A stretch of 64,000 nt of DNA. Origin: Nocardia stercoris (GTDB lineage: Bacteria > Actinomycetota > Actinomycetes > Mycobacteriales > Mycobacteriaceae). A program made the position numbers and the translations under genes. Within the stretch, counting starts at the first letter, position 1, and each line of letters opens with the position of its first letter. The stretch lies in contig NZ_RFFH01000010.1 of the NCBI RefSeq assembly GCF_003696265.1, forward strand, positions 95,263 to 159,262, given 5' to 3'. Under the pieces are notes generated by a model. The model was not told the origin of the DNA, searched no databases, and was given only the letters and a program-made list of their open reading frames with translations. Below, one piece after another: positions 17,790-25,895 of the stretch.

Positions 17790-18773
17790 TCAGGACGAGC
17801 CGTCGGCGGCTGCGGTGAGTCGGTCGGCGAGGGCGCGTACGGCGTCGTTGAGGGTGTCGGGGTGTTCGATGACGAACGGGCGATTCAGGCCGGCGAGGAC
17901 CGGGGGTATCCAGTCGAGTCGTTCGGCCCGGATTCGGACCCGGACCCACGGGCGGGTATCGGCCGGCGGTGAGTCGATCTCGTGGATGGTCGCGATCGTC
18001 GCGGGGAGCAGCGGGCGGACCTGGGTGAGCGTGCCCTGCACTCGGATCGATACCTCGTGCCGGTAGGGCGCCGTGGCAAGTGCGGACAGTAGGTGGGCGG
18101 CCGGCTCGAATCCGGTGGGCGGAGTGAACGTTCCGGGCAGCGTGGTCACCGCGGTGATGCGGTCCACCCGGAACCGGCGTAGTTCGGCACTGTTGCTGTC
18201 CTGTCCGGTCAGGTACCACCGGCCGGAGTGGTCGGCGAGCCCGTAGGGGTGCACGGTCCGCTCGCTGGGCCGACCGTTTCGGTCGGTGTAGTCGATCGCG
18301 ACCGGTCGGTGCTCGTGGGTGGCCTCGGCGAGCCGGAGCAGGACGGTGTTCTCGACAGTGACGTACGGGCGCGCGGCGGCGGTGAACTCGACGGTGTCGA
18401 GCAGTGCGTCCAGGCGGGCCGTCAGGCGGGCGGGCAGGACGCGGCGGAGTTTGGCCGTCGCGCTGTCGGCTGCGCGGGCGGAAGCTGTCGATCGGTCGGC
18501 GCCGTGGTTGGCGAGGAGTCCGAGTAACACCGCCACCGCTTCGTCGTCGGTCAGCATCAGCGGCGGGATCCGGTATCCAGGGGCGAGCCGGTACCCCCCG
18601 TAACGGCCCCGAACCGATCGGACGGGGATATCCAGGTCGGTGAGATGGGTGACGTATCGCCTGACGGTGCGTTCGTCGACGCCGAGCCGTCCGGCGAGTT
18701 CGCCGACGGTACGGGTTCCGCCGGCCTGCAACAGCTCGAGCAGGGCCAGCACTCGGGCGGTGGGGCGCGTCAT
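17790..18773 (-). CDS. HTH-WYL (YafY-type) transcriptional regulator
   Basis: A 327-residue protein with an N-terminal HTH_11 domain (RVLALLELLQAGGTRTVGELAGRLGVDERTVRRYVTHL in parts, residues 7-45), the glycine-rich GRYGGYRLAPGYRIPPLML wing, and a WYL ligand domain from about residue 140 (VAIDYTDRNGRPSERTVHPYGLADHSGRWYLTGQD). WYL proteins sense nucleic-acid or small-molecule ligands. It is divergent from a VOC gene, and a palindrome at 18792-18816 sits just outside its start codon, suggesting local autoregulation. Confidence 0.92.
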   Translation of the reverse strand: MTRPTARVLALLELLQAGGTRTVGELAGRLGVDERTVRRYVTHLTDLDIPVRSVRGRYGGYRLAPGYRIPPLMLTDDEAVAVLLGLLANHGADRSTASARAADSATAKLRRVLPARLTARLDALLDTVEFTAAARPYVTVENTVLLRLAEATHEHRPVAIDYTDRNGRPSERTVHPYGLADHSGRWYLTGQDSNSAELRRFRVDRITAVTTLPGTFTPPTGFEPAAHLLSALATAPYRHEVSIRVQGTLTQVRPLLPATIATIHEIDSPPADTRPWVRVRIRAERLDWIPPVLAGLNRPFVIEHPDTLNDAVRALADRLTAAADGSS

Positions 18774-18791
18774 CGGAAAATTCTCGTCTCT

Positions 18792-18816
18792 ATACCGGGC
18801 GGAAACTGTCCGGTAT
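18792..18816. promoter_or_regulatory. Inverted repeat in WYL/VOC divergent promoter
   Basis: ATACCGG (18792-18798) and CCGGTAT (18810-18816) form a perfect 7-bp inverted repeat with an 11-bp spacer, about two DNA turns in total. It lies 18 bp from the WYL start and 60 bp from the VOC start, so it is a plausible operator for the WYL regulator acting on both genes. Confidence 0.5.
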
Positions 18817-18876
18817 CGACTCTACCGTGGCATGCGGCGGCGGACCTTCCGCCACATCCGACAGCAGGAGCACACG

Positions 18877-19275
18877 ATGAAACTCGTCTCGATCCGCCTG
18901 ATCACCGATGACGTCCAGCGGTTGGTCAGCTTCTACCAGCAGGTGACCGGTGTCGAAGCGACCTGGGCTACAACGGATTTCGCCGAAATCGCCACACCGG
19001 CAGGCACGCTTGCGATCGGAAGCACCCGCACCGTGGCGCTGTTCGCAGCAGGCAGCGCGCGCCCAGCCGACAACCACACCGCGATCATCGAATTCCTGGT
19101 TCCCGACGTCGATGCCGATTACCGGCGGTTGCGGGATGCGGTCGAGGATTTCGTCAACGAGCCCACGACGATGCCGTGGGGGAACCGGTCGTTGCTGTTC
19201 CGCGATCCCGACGGCAACCTGATCAACCTCTTCACGCCGGTCACCGCTCGAGCCGTCGCAAAGTTCGGCATTTGA
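18877..19275 (+). CDS. VOC family (glyoxalase/bleomycin-resistance) protein
   Basis: A 132-residue vicinal-oxygen-chelate protein: MKLVSIRLITDDVQRLVSFYQQVTG at the start, an AIIEFLVPDVDADYRRL second half and the closing LLFRDPDGNLINLFTPV strand. Such proteins are metalloenzymes or drug-binding proteins. ATG at 18877 has CAGGAG 7 nt upstream. The divergent WYL regulator probably controls it. Substrate unknown. Confidence 0.88.
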   Translation: MKLVSIRLITDDVQRLVSFYQQVTGVEATWATTDFAEIATPAGTLAIGSTRTVALFAAGSARPADNHTAIIEFLVPDVDADYRRLRDAVEDFVNEPTTMPWGNRSLLFRDPDGNLINLFTPVTARAVAKFGI

Positions 19276-19327
19276 CATCCGCACATCGGCACTACAGGGC
19301 AGGGAACTCTGCGCGGCCGAGGGGCGC

Positions 19328-19516
19328 TCAGCCTCTCGCCGCGTAGCGTCTTCGTTTGTCGCGTGCCGGCTGGCCGCCGAGGAAGTCCCGCGCGTCTTCG
19401 ACGTCGGCGATCAGCGCTGACGGCCACTCGGGAGCTGTTGCCCGGCCGGCTGTTTCGCGGGTCGAGTGGAAATACTCATGGTGCGCGATGCGGTGGCCGA
19501 TCAGGATAGTGGGCAT
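19328..19516 (-). CDS. Possible small hypothetical protein (62 aa)
   Basis: An open frame beginning at 19516 (MPTILIGHRIAHHEYFHS) and ending DKRRRYAARG. Its composition is protein-like (about three quarters G/C at third positions, mixed residues), and it occupies an otherwise empty 240-bp gap. Against it: no ribosome site upstream, and its start lies on top of the start of the divergent Trp-rich gene (ATG 19515). It could be the remnant of a larger gene. Confidence 0.25.
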   Translation of the reverse strand: MPTILIGHRIAHHEYFHSTRETAGRATAPEWPSALIADVEDARDFLGGQPARDKRRRYAARG

Positions 19517-20540
19517 GGACGAGCAAGGGGGAGCGGCGACGCCGCAAGTGCGCGACCGGGTTTCGATCTGGGTCTGGATCGCCCGGGCGATCGCGATCGC
19601 GCTGTTCGTGCCGCCGCGGTTGGTGTGGGAGGGGATCAAGCGGATACCGCGCGCGATCGCGGCGGTGGTTCGGGTGTTCGACCGGTATCTCCTGGAGCCG
19701 ACGGTGGTTCTGTTCCGGGACTGGGTGTATCGGCCGATCCGCAACTTCGTGCGGAACTACCTGTGGCACTGGCTGATTCAGCACCTGCTGTGGGGCATAG
19801 TGCTCACGCCGCTCGGTGCGCTGATCGTGGCGATCGTGCTGCGGCCGCTGCAGCGGGTGATCGAGGACTGGTTGTGGCGGCGGGTCGTCGTGCCGGGCAG
19901 CGTGTGGGTCTTCCGCCGGGTCCTGAAACCGGCCGCCGACGGCGCGGTCCGGCTGGCGGTGAACGTAGGGCGCTGGCTGATCGTGGAGCCGAGCGTCGCG
20001 CTGTGGCGCTACGTCGTGCGGCCGGTGGCGCACTGGAGTGTGTGGCTGGCCGTCAATGCCGTGAAATGGCTGGTCGTGGCGCCGATCGTCGGTATGTGGC
20101 AATATGTCCTGCGGCCGTTGGCGATCGGACTGCGGGACGCGGTGCTGCGGCCGGCGGGTGGCTGGGTGCGGACCCGGATCCTGCCGGGGCTGGCGAGCGT
20201 CGCGCGTGCGGTGGGCGGTGCGGTTCGTGCGGCCGCGGAATTCGCGGTGACGTGGCTGGTCGTCGAGCCGGTGCACGCGCTGTGGCGGTGGGTGCTGCGG
20301 CCGCTGATCCGGGCGGTGGTCGCCGCGGTCCGGTTCGGCTGGCGGGTCGCCACCGTGGTGGTGGGTGCCCTGGTCATCGCGCCCTGTCGGTGGGTGCATC
20401 GAACCCTGTTGCGGCCCTTGGCCGTCGGCTGTGGCCGGGTCTGGCGGGCGGTGGCCGGCCGGGTCCGCTGGACTTACCGCACGGTGATCATGCCGTGGCA
20501 GCAGCGTGCGCGGGAGGCGTGGCAGCTGGTCTTCGGGTGA
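19515..20540 (+). CDS. Trp/Arg-rich repetitive membrane-associated protein
   Basis: A 341-residue protein of unknown family with about 26 Trp and many Arg. It is built from repeats of the form W-L-V-V-E-P-x4-L-W-R-x-V-L-R-P. Clear copies are at residues 154-170 (WLIVEPSVALWRYVVRP), 185-201 (WLVVAPIVGMWQYVLRP) and 247-263 (WLVVEPVHALWRWVLRP); weaker ones at 57-74, 94-111, 122-139 and 285-301. Segments between repeats are Val/Ala-rich. The pattern suggests re-entrant or surface-lying amphipathic helices at a membrane with regularly spaced Arg-Pro caps. No signal peptide. ATG 19515 is chosen since it begins the compositionally coherent region. Function unknown. Confidence 0.75.
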   Translation: MDEQGGAATPQVRDRVSIWVWIARAIAIALFVPPRLVWEGIKRIPRAIAAVVRVFDRYLLEPTVVLFRDWVYRPIRNFVRNYLWHWLIQHLLWGIVLTPLGALIVAIVLRPLQRVIEDWLWRRVVVPGSVWVFRRVLKPAADGAVRLAVNVGRWLIVEPSVALWRYVVRPVAHWSVWLAVNAVKWLVVAPIVGMWQYVLRPLAIGLRDAVLRPAGGWVRTRILPGLASVARAVGGAVRAAAEFAVTWLVVEPVHALWRWVLRPLIRAVVAAVRFGWRVATVVVGALVIAPCRWVHRTLLRPLAVGCGRVWRAVAGRVRWTYRTVIMPWQQRAREAWQLVFG

Positions 20541-20598
20541 GAATGCCGGAGTAGTGGGCTGCCGTCTCAGCCTGCGGGCAGGCGTGGGCTAGGTAGTG

Positions 20599-20610
20599 TA
20601 GGCATGCCTA
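20599..20610. promoter_or_regulatory. Palindrome TAGGCATGCCTA upstream of multicopper oxidase
   Basis: A perfect 12-bp palindrome about 55 bp upstream of the oxidase start, in an AT-richer patch (TGTAGGCATGCCTATATTAGG). The partial resemblance to DtxR/IdeR iron boxes (TTAGG and CCTA halves) is suggestive only; a copper regulator is also plausible given the downstream gene. Confidence 0.4.
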
Positions 20611-20665
20611 TATTAGGCTCTCCTCAGGACGGGCAGCGGATGTCCGGGTGATCAGGAGAGTTCGT

Positions 20666-22273
20666 ATGGGGCAACCGGGCCGAGGCCGACGATTCGCTGC
20701 CGGTGTCCGGCGGCATCCGCGGGCCTGGATCACCGGCTCGGTAGTCACGGCACTGGTCGTCGCGGGCGGAATCGGCGCCGCCGTCGTCACCACCCGGCAC
20801 AGCGACGACACCTCCACCGCAGCCCAGGAACGTGGCATGACCGCGGGTCAGGCGCTGCAGCAGCCGCCCGAGGCCACCGGCATGACCGTCACGCTCGACG
20901 CCTCCGCCGCGAAGTACGAACTGGCCGGCCGGACCGTCGAGGGCAACGAATACAACGGCGGCGCGGTCGCGCCCACCCTGCGCGCCCAGCCCGGTTCGAC
21001 CGTGACGCTCACGCTGGTCAACCATCTGCCCGTCGCCACCAACCTGCACTTTCACGGCCTGCACATCGCTCCGACCGGGGACTCCGACGACCCCGACGTG
21101 TGTGTGGCGCCCGGCGCCACCCACGTCTACCGGCTGGCGCTACCGGCGAACCACCCCATGGGCACGTACTGGTACCACAGCCACGCCATGGGCCTCACCT
21201 GTCCGGACCCGGGCGGCCACGACGCCTCGATGCCCGGCATGTCCATGCCGGGGATGTCGATGCCCGCGCCGGCCACCTTCGTCCCGGGCAATGTCGAGAA
21301 CCAGATCTTCGCCGGCCTGTCCGGCGCGCTGATCGTCGGCGACGACCGGGCCGGACTGCCCGAACCGCTGCGCGGCATCACCGCGCAGACCCTGGTCCTC
21401 AAGGATGTGCAGCTCGACCCGGCGGGCCGAATCGTCCAGGGCGACACGAAGAATCAGATCGAGTCCGGTGCGCCGACCGTGCGGCTGGTCAACGGCCAGC
21501 TGCGCCCGGTGCTCACGATGCGCCCGGGCGAAACCCAGCTGTGGCGGCTGGTGAACGCCGGCGCCGACATCTTCTACGACCTGCGGCTGGCCGGATACAC
21601 CTTCACCGTGATCGGGGAGGACGGTATCCCCGTGGCCGCTACCTCCACCCCGGAGACGGTCCTGATGCCGCCCGGCAAGCGCTACGACGTGCTGGTGACC
21701 GCGGCCGCGCAGCCCGGACAGACCTGGCTGCAGACCATGCCCTACAGCAACGGCCCGCAGGGCGATGCGTACCCGCAGACCGACCTGATCCAGGTGCGGA
21801 TCGACGGCGATCCGGTGCCGGCCGGCCCGGTCGTCTCGGGCGCGCTGCCCGGCGCTCCCGCCGATCTGGCGAACGCCCCGATCGCGTGGCGCCGCTCGGT
21901 GCAGCTGTCCGAGGACGAGAGCGGCACGTCGTTCTTCGTCAACGGCAAGCAGTTCAGCATGGGCGACTCCATCTTCACCACACCCGCCCGCCTGGGCACG
22001 GTGGAGGAATGGACGCTCACCAACGTCGCCGGCGAGGACCACCCATTCCACCTGCACACCAGCGCATTCCAGGTGGTGTCGATCAACGGTGTGACCCAGC
22101 CCTACACGCACCGCCAGGACACCGTCCTGGTCCCGCACCAGGAGAACGACACCCCGGGCAAGGTGGTGATCCGGATCCCGTTCGACGACTACCCGGGCCA
22201 TTGGATGTTCCACTGCCACATCGCAGCGCACGAAGACAACGGCATGATGAGTTACGTGAACGTGGTGAAGTAG
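20666..22273 (+). CDS. Multicopper oxidase
   Basis: A 535-residue exported copper oxidase (CopA/CueO/MmcO-like). The N-terminus is basic with one hydrophobic segment (AWITGSVVTALVVAGGIGAAVV), a membrane anchor or signal. Copper ligands are all visible: HFHGLH, WYHSHAMG, HPFHLH and HCHIAAHEDNGMM (type 1 site with Met). A Met-rich loop, MPGMSMPGMSMPAP, near residue 190 resembles the copper-binding loops of CueO-type cuprous oxidases. The ATG at 20666 is favoured over the upstream GTG since AGGAGAG lies 6 nt ahead. Likely role: periplasmic-side detoxification of Cu(I) or Fe(II). Its 3' end is duplicated just downstream. Confidence 0.93.
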   Translation: MGQPGRGRRFAAGVRRHPRAWITGSVVTALVVAGGIGAAVVTTRHSDDTSTAAQERGMTAGQALQQPPEATGMTVTLDASAAKYELAGRTVEGNEYNGGAVAPTLRAQPGSTVTLTLVNHLPVATNLHFHGLHIAPTGDSDDPDVCVAPGATHVYRLALPANHPMGTYWYHSHAMGLTCPDPGGHDASMPGMSMPGMSMPAPATFVPGNVENQIFAGLSGALIVGDDRAGLPEPLRGITAQTLVLKDVQLDPAGRIVQGDTKNQIESGAPTVRLVNGQLRPVLTMRPGETQLWRLVNAGADIFYDLRLAGYTFTVIGEDGIPVAATSTPETVLMPPGKRYDVLVTAAAQPGQTWLQTMPYSNGPQGDAYPQTDLIQVRIDGDPVPAGPVVSGALPGAPADLANAPIAWRRSVQLSEDESGTSFFVNGKQFSMGDSIFTTPARLGTVEEWTLTNVAGEDHPFHLHTSAFQVVSINGVTQPYTHRQDTVLVPHQENDTPGKVVIRIPFDDYPGHWMFHCHIAAHEDNGMMSYVNVVK

Positions 22274-22366
22274 GCGGCCCGGGGGATGTTCCCCTGCGCC
22301 GTGTCGTCGAGCCCACGAAGACAACGGCATGATGAGCTACGTGAACGTGGTGAAGTAGGCCGCCCG
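22203..22366 (+). repeat. Decayed direct duplication of the oxidase 3' end
   Basis: The last ~80 bp of the multicopper oxidase (from GGATGTTCCACTGCC at 22203 through the stop and GCGGCCCG to 22281) recur directly after it. The second copy starts at about 22284 (GGATGTTCCCCTGCG) and from CACGAAGACAACGG at 22314 to 22366 it is 53 bp with only two mismatches. A net 4-bp difference in the middle destroys the frame of copy two. The first part is much more diverged than the last, so this may be the remnant of a second oxidase gene rather than a recent slip. Confidence 0.85.
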
Positions 22367-22367
22367 A

Positions 22368-23129
22368 TCAGGCAGTGGCACCACCGTCGACGACGAGATC
22401 GTGGCCCACGACGAACCGGGCGTCGTCGGAGGCCAGCCACACGACGGCGGCCGCGATCTCGGCCGGCTCGGCGACGCGGCCCGCGGGGACCACCGTGGCG
22501 ACCCGGCCGTCACGGTCGGCGCGAGTTTCGCCGGGGCGGAACGACATCGGGGTGTCGGTCGCGCCCGGACTGACCGCGTTGATCCGGATGCCGTCGGCGA
22601 TGTGGTCCCGGGCGGCCGCGCGGCTCAGCGCGCTGACCGCCGCTTTGGACGCCGCGTAGGCCGCGGTGCCGGCGCGCCGGGTGTGGGCGCCGATATTCGA
22701 GGCGACGTTCACGATGACACCACCGCCGTGGGATCGCATGTGGGCGATCTCGTGCTTCATGCTCAGGAACACCCCGGTCACGTTGACGGCGAGTACCGCG
22801 TGCCACGTCTCGTCGTCCAGATCGCCCAATGGTGTACTGCGGCCGAAGATTCCGGCGTTGTTGACGGCCACGTGCAGGCCGCCGTGCCGGGACACCACCG
22901 TCGCGACCGCCGCGGCGACCTGATCGGGGTCGGTGACGTCCACGGTGATCCGGTCGATGCCGCCCGCGCCCGGCGGGATGGACTCCGCCGCCGCGGCGAG
23001 CCGATCCGGGTCGCGGCCCGCCAGGACCACGGTCGCGCCGCGGTCGGCGAAGTCGCGGGCGACGGCGCGGGCGATGGCGCCACCGCCGCCGGTGAGGAGC
23101 ACGACCCGGTCGTCGAAGCGTGCGGTCAC
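22368..23129 (-). CDS. SDR family oxidoreductase
   Basis: A 253-residue classical SDR: LLTGGGGAIARAVARDFADRG (TGxxxAIx Rossmann loop), NNAGIFG, the Ser of VIVNVASNIG, YAASK (YxxxK) and a C-terminal HDLVVDGGATA. Likely NAD(P)-dependent ketone/alcohol oxidoreductase. It is downstream of a co-directional TetR gene (78-bp gap) whose candidate operator GAACGATCGGTC lies in that gap, so the SDR is probably the TetR target. Confidence 0.92.
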   Translation of the reverse strand: MTARFDDRVVLLTGGGGAIARAVARDFADRGATVVLAGRDPDRLAAAAESIPPGAGGIDRITVDVTDPDQVAAAVATVVSRHGGLHVAVNNAGIFGRSTPLGDLDDETWHAVLAVNVTGVFLSMKHEIAHMRSHGGGVIVNVASNIGAHTRRAGTAAYAASKAAVSALSRAAARDHIADGIRINAVSPGATDTPMSFRPGETRADRDGRVATVVPAGRVAEPAEIAAAVVWLASDDARFVVGHDLVVDGGATA

Positions 23130-23186
23130 GAGGAGGTCCCTTCGTCGGACGAGTTCCGCGGTATCGGAACTCGGGGTGTGAATCGA

Positions 23187-23198
23187 GAACGATCGGTC
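23187..23198. promoter_or_regulatory. Candidate TetR operator upstream of SDR
   Basis: GAACGATCGGTC, a near-palindrome with CGATCG core, between the SDR start and the 3' end of the TetR gene. The identical 12-mer recurs upstream of the TetR gene (23809-23820). Confidence 0.55.
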
Positions 23199-23207
23199 CA
23201 GTAACGG

Positions 23208-23786
23208 TCAGGACAGGGTGGTGAGCGCGACGCGGGTCGCGTCCCGCAGGCGCGGACCGGCGTCCGGGGTGCGCTCGAGCACTCGCACGCCCTGCAGGAA
23301 GACCAGCAGGAACCGGGCCGAGCTGCGTGGATCCACCGCGCCGCTCAGTTCGCCCTGGGCCGCGGCCCGCAGCAGAGCCGACGTCAAGGTGGCCTCCAGG
23401 TGCGCCCAGCTCGACTCCACCAGCCGGGCGACGCGCGCGTCGCGCCCGGCCAGCTCGACCGCGCTGTTGACCACCAGGCAGCCCAGCCGCCGATCGTCCA
23501 CGGCCGCTTCGGCATAGCGCTCGATCAGCGCCTTCACCGCCGGCAGCACGGGTCCGGGCTGCGACAGCTCGGCCGTGATCCGCGGATCGGTCCGGTCGAG
23601 ATAGCGCTGGAGTGCCTTGGCGAACAGTTCCTGCTTCCCGCCGAAGGTCGCGTAGATACTGGCGCGGGCCACGCCCAGGCGCTCCACGAGATCCGCCATG
23701 GAGGTCGCCTCGTATCCGCGTTCCCAGAACAGATCGAGCGCCCGGTCCAGCGCGGTGTCCGGATCGAAGGCCTTGGAACGCGACAT
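23208..23786 (-). CDS. TetR/AcrR family regulator
   Basis: A 192-residue TetR protein from the ATG at 23786 (MSRSKAFDPDTALDRAL). The HTH is readable: FWERGYEATSMADLVERLGVARASIYATFGGKQELFAKAL. The C-terminal domain (residues ~80-190) follows the TetR_C pattern with VLPAVKALIERYAEAAVDDRRLGCLVVNSA. Identical 12-bp near-palindromes sit upstream of this gene and of the adjacent SDR, which argues for autorepression and control of the SDR. The inducer may be the SDR substrate. Confidence 0.92.
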   Translation of the reverse strand: MSRSKAFDPDTALDRALDLFWERGYEATSMADLVERLGVARASIYATFGGKQELFAKALQRYLDRTDPRITAELSQPGPVLPAVKALIERYAEAAVDDRRLGCLVVNSAVELAGRDARVARLVESSWAHLEATLTSALLRAAAQGELSGAVDPRSSARFLLVFLQGVRVLERTPDAGPRLRDATRVALTTLS

Positions 23787-23808
23787 GTGGGCACGGTATC
23801 GCAATCTG

Positions 23809-23820
23809 GAACGATCGGTC
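23809..23820. promoter_or_regulatory. Candidate TetR operator (autoregulatory copy)
   Basis: GAACGATCGGTC, identical to the copy at 23187-23198, 23 bp upstream of the TetR start codon. Confidence 0.55.
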
Positions 23821-23842
23821 AAAATGGACGCTCGGGTCGGTG

Positions 23843-23876
23843 CACGGCCGCAACGGCCGAAAGCGGTCCGGCCGTG
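23843..23876 (-). terminator. Possible hairpin terminator after amidohydrolase
   Basis: CACGGCCG (23843-23850) and CGGCCGTG (23869-23876) form an 8-bp stem with an 18-nt loop, 75 bp beyond the amidohydrolase stop and upstream of the TetR gene on the same strand. Confidence 0.35.
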
Positions 23877-23950
23877 TGGAACTCGGGCCGGTCGGCGATC
23901 GGTCAGGAGTCGGGCGGGACCGTCACAGGTCGCGGTCGGCGTCCGCGGGA

Positions 23951-24850
23951 TCAGGCGCGCAGCGGAGGCAGCTCGAAGAGGCGGGCGGCGTTGTCGTGGC
24001 AGACGCCGCGCAGCCAGTCCCGGCCGAAGTCGAGACGCTCCAGCCCTTCCAGGGCGTGGCCGTAACGGTAGGGAATGTTCGGGAAGTCGCTACCGAACAG
24101 GATGCGGTCGCCGAGGTCGCGCAACCGGCCGTATTCGCTCACCGGGTAGGGGGCGGCGTGTTCGAAGTAGTCGGTGAACACCATGGTGGTGTCGAGGTGC
24201 ACTCGCTCGTATCGCTCGGTGAGGTCGAGGAATTCGCTCGCCTCCGGGGTGCCCATGTGGGCGATGATCAGCGGCAGCCGCGGGAAGCGCTGCAGCAGTG
24301 CGGCGATCGGCGCGGGACCGGTGAATTCACCTGGGGCGGGCCCGGATCCGCAGTGGATCACGATCGGGACCCCGGCGTCGGAGACCATGCCCCACACCTT
24401 GTCCAGCAGTGGATCGTTCGGCTCGAACGCCCCGACCTGGATGTGCACCTTGAAGACCCGGGTACCGGCGGCCAGCGCCGCCGCGACATACTCCGGCGCG
24501 GACGGCTCCGGATAGAAGGTCGAGGTGTGCAGGCAATCCGGTGTGCGCGCGGCGAATTCGGCGGTCCACCCGTTCAGCCACGCCGCCATGTCCGGCTTGT
24601 GCGGGTAGACCAGTGCGGTGAACGCCCGGACCCCGAAGGCCCGCAGCGTGTCCAGCCGGGTCTGTTCCTCGTCCCGGTAGGTGATCGGCCACTCCAGGCC
24701 GCCGGTCAGCGGGCCGACCGAATCGAAGTACTGCCACACCTTGCGCATGACCTGATCGGGCATGAAGTGGGTGTGCACGTCGACGATCGCGGGCAGTCCG
24801 GCGCGCGCCCGGAAGTCCGCCACCCAACGGGTGTCCTCTTCGATCGTCAT
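23951..24850 (-). CDS. Amidohydrolase_2 family metal-dependent hydrolase/decarboxylase
   Basis: A 299-residue TIM-barrel amidohydrolase of the ACMSD/amidohydrolase_2 type. It has the metal-binding HTHF (IVDVHTHFMPD, residues ~23-33), a central VIHCGSG, LIIAHMGTPE and the closing ILFGSDFPNIPYR with the conserved Asp. Members hydrolyse or decarboxylate aromatic or lactone intermediates. It stands alone on the minus strand; a palindrome at 24931-24948 lies 80 bp upstream of its start and may be its operator. Substrate unknown. Confidence 0.88.
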   Translation of the reverse strand: MTIEEDTRWVADFRARAGLPAIVDVHTHFMPDQVMRKVWQYFDSVGPLTGGLEWPITYRDEEQTRLDTLRAFGVRAFTALVYPHKPDMAAWLNGWTAEFAARTPDCLHTSTFYPEPSAPEYVAAALAAGTRVFKVHIQVGAFEPNDPLLDKVWGMVSDAGVPIVIHCGSGPAPGEFTGPAPIAALLQRFPRLPLIIAHMGTPEASEFLDLTERYERVHLDTTMVFTDYFEHAAPYPVSEYGRLRDLGDRILFGSDFPNIPYRYGHALEGLERLDFGRDWLRGVCHDNAARLFELPPLRA

Positions 24851-24930
24851 CAGCCGCCAACCTCCCGCACCACACCGTGCACCCGGGGCCGGCGTGACAT
24901 CGCCGACCCGTTCGTCTCTGCTCGAGCTTA

Positions 24931-24948
24931 GGACCAGGTACCTGGACC
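24931..24948. promoter_or_regulatory. Palindrome GGACCAGGTACCTGGACC
   Basis: An 18-bp palindrome with one central-pair exception (A/A at positions 3 and 16) and perfect CCAGGTACCTGG core, in the divergent promoter region between the amidohydrolase and the thioesterase. Likely a dimeric regulator site; the regulator is not identifiable. Confidence 0.45.
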
Positions 24949-25093
24949 ACCTCGGCGACCCGTCCGGAACAGGCGGCCGGTCCCGGACGGTGCGCCGATG
25001 CTCGGCAGCGTGCCCGCGGATACCCCATGCGAGATCGGCAAGGCTCGCCTATCGTGCTCCCCGACGGTGCACTCGGCGGAGCGGAAGGTTCGC

Positions 25094-25843
25094 ATGGCGA
25101 TCGGCAGGACGAGGTGGCTGCGCGAACTGCGCGCCGCGCCGGCGGCGACCGCGGTCTTGGTGTGCTTCCCGCCCGGCGGCGGATCCGCCGGCGCATACCG
25201 TGCGCTGGCGCAGGCGGTCGAACCCGATGTGGCGGTCTACGCGGTGCAGTACCCCGGGCGGCAGGACCGGCTGGGGGAGCCGTCGATCCCCGACCTGGCC
25301 GCACTGGCCGCCGCCGTGACCGCGGATCTCGTCGCGTGCGGGCCGGTTCCGAAGCTGTCGCTGTTCGGGCACAGCATGGGCGCCACGGTCGCGTTCGAGG
25401 TCGCCCGGGGACTCGAGCGCGAAGGACGGCCGGTGCACCACCTGTTCGTCTCGGGCCGCATCGCGCCCGGACAGCCGTATTCCGGTGCGTTGCATCAGGG
25501 TTCGGACGAGGAGCTGATCGCCGAACTGGAACGGCTCGCCAACGATCCGGCGTCGGTGGCGGTGCTGCGCACCGAACCCTCGGTGGCCGAACTGGTCCTG
25601 CCGGCCCTGCGGGCCGACTATCAGGCGGTGGAGACCTACGCCTACGAACCCGGGGCGTCGCTGCGCTGTGCGGTGTCGGCCCTGGTCGGCGACGAGGACC
25701 CGACCGTCAGCGTCGACCGGGCCCGCCTGTGGGCGCAGGTCGCGGCGGGCGAGTTCGAATCGGCGGTCTTCCCCGGGCGGCACCACTATCTGGACGAATG
25801 CCTGCCGGAACTGGCGGCCTACGTCGGCGCCCGCCTGGGGTGA
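25094..25843 (+). CDS. Type II thioesterase (alpha/beta hydrolase)
   Basis: A 249-residue thioesterase II of the kind that clears misprimed acyl chains from NRPS/PKS carrier proteins. Typical motifs: LVCFPPGGGSAGAYRALAQ, YPGRQDRLGEP, nucleophile elbow LFGHSMGA (Ser in GHSMG), and the catalytic His of FPGRHHYLDE near the end. ATG 25094 is chosen with GGAAGG 6 nt upstream; an in-frame upstream ATG at 24998 lacks this. No synthase genes occur within this window, so it either serves a distant cluster or is a stand-alone hydrolase. Confidence 0.9.
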   Translation: MAIGRTRWLRELRAAPAATAVLVCFPPGGGSAGAYRALAQAVEPDVAVYAVQYPGRQDRLGEPSIPDLAALAAAVTADLVACGPVPKLSLFGHSMGATVAFEVARGLEREGRPVHHLFVSGRIAPGQPYSGALHQGSDEELIAELERLANDPASVAVLRTEPSVAELVLPALRADYQAVETYAYEPGASLRCAVSALVGDEDPTVSVDRARLWAQVAAGEFESAVFPGRHHYLDECLPELAAYVGARLG

Positions 25844-25895
25844 GCGCCCCGGGCGGTGCGACGACGTAGGCCGGCTCCGACGGCGATCCGCGCGG

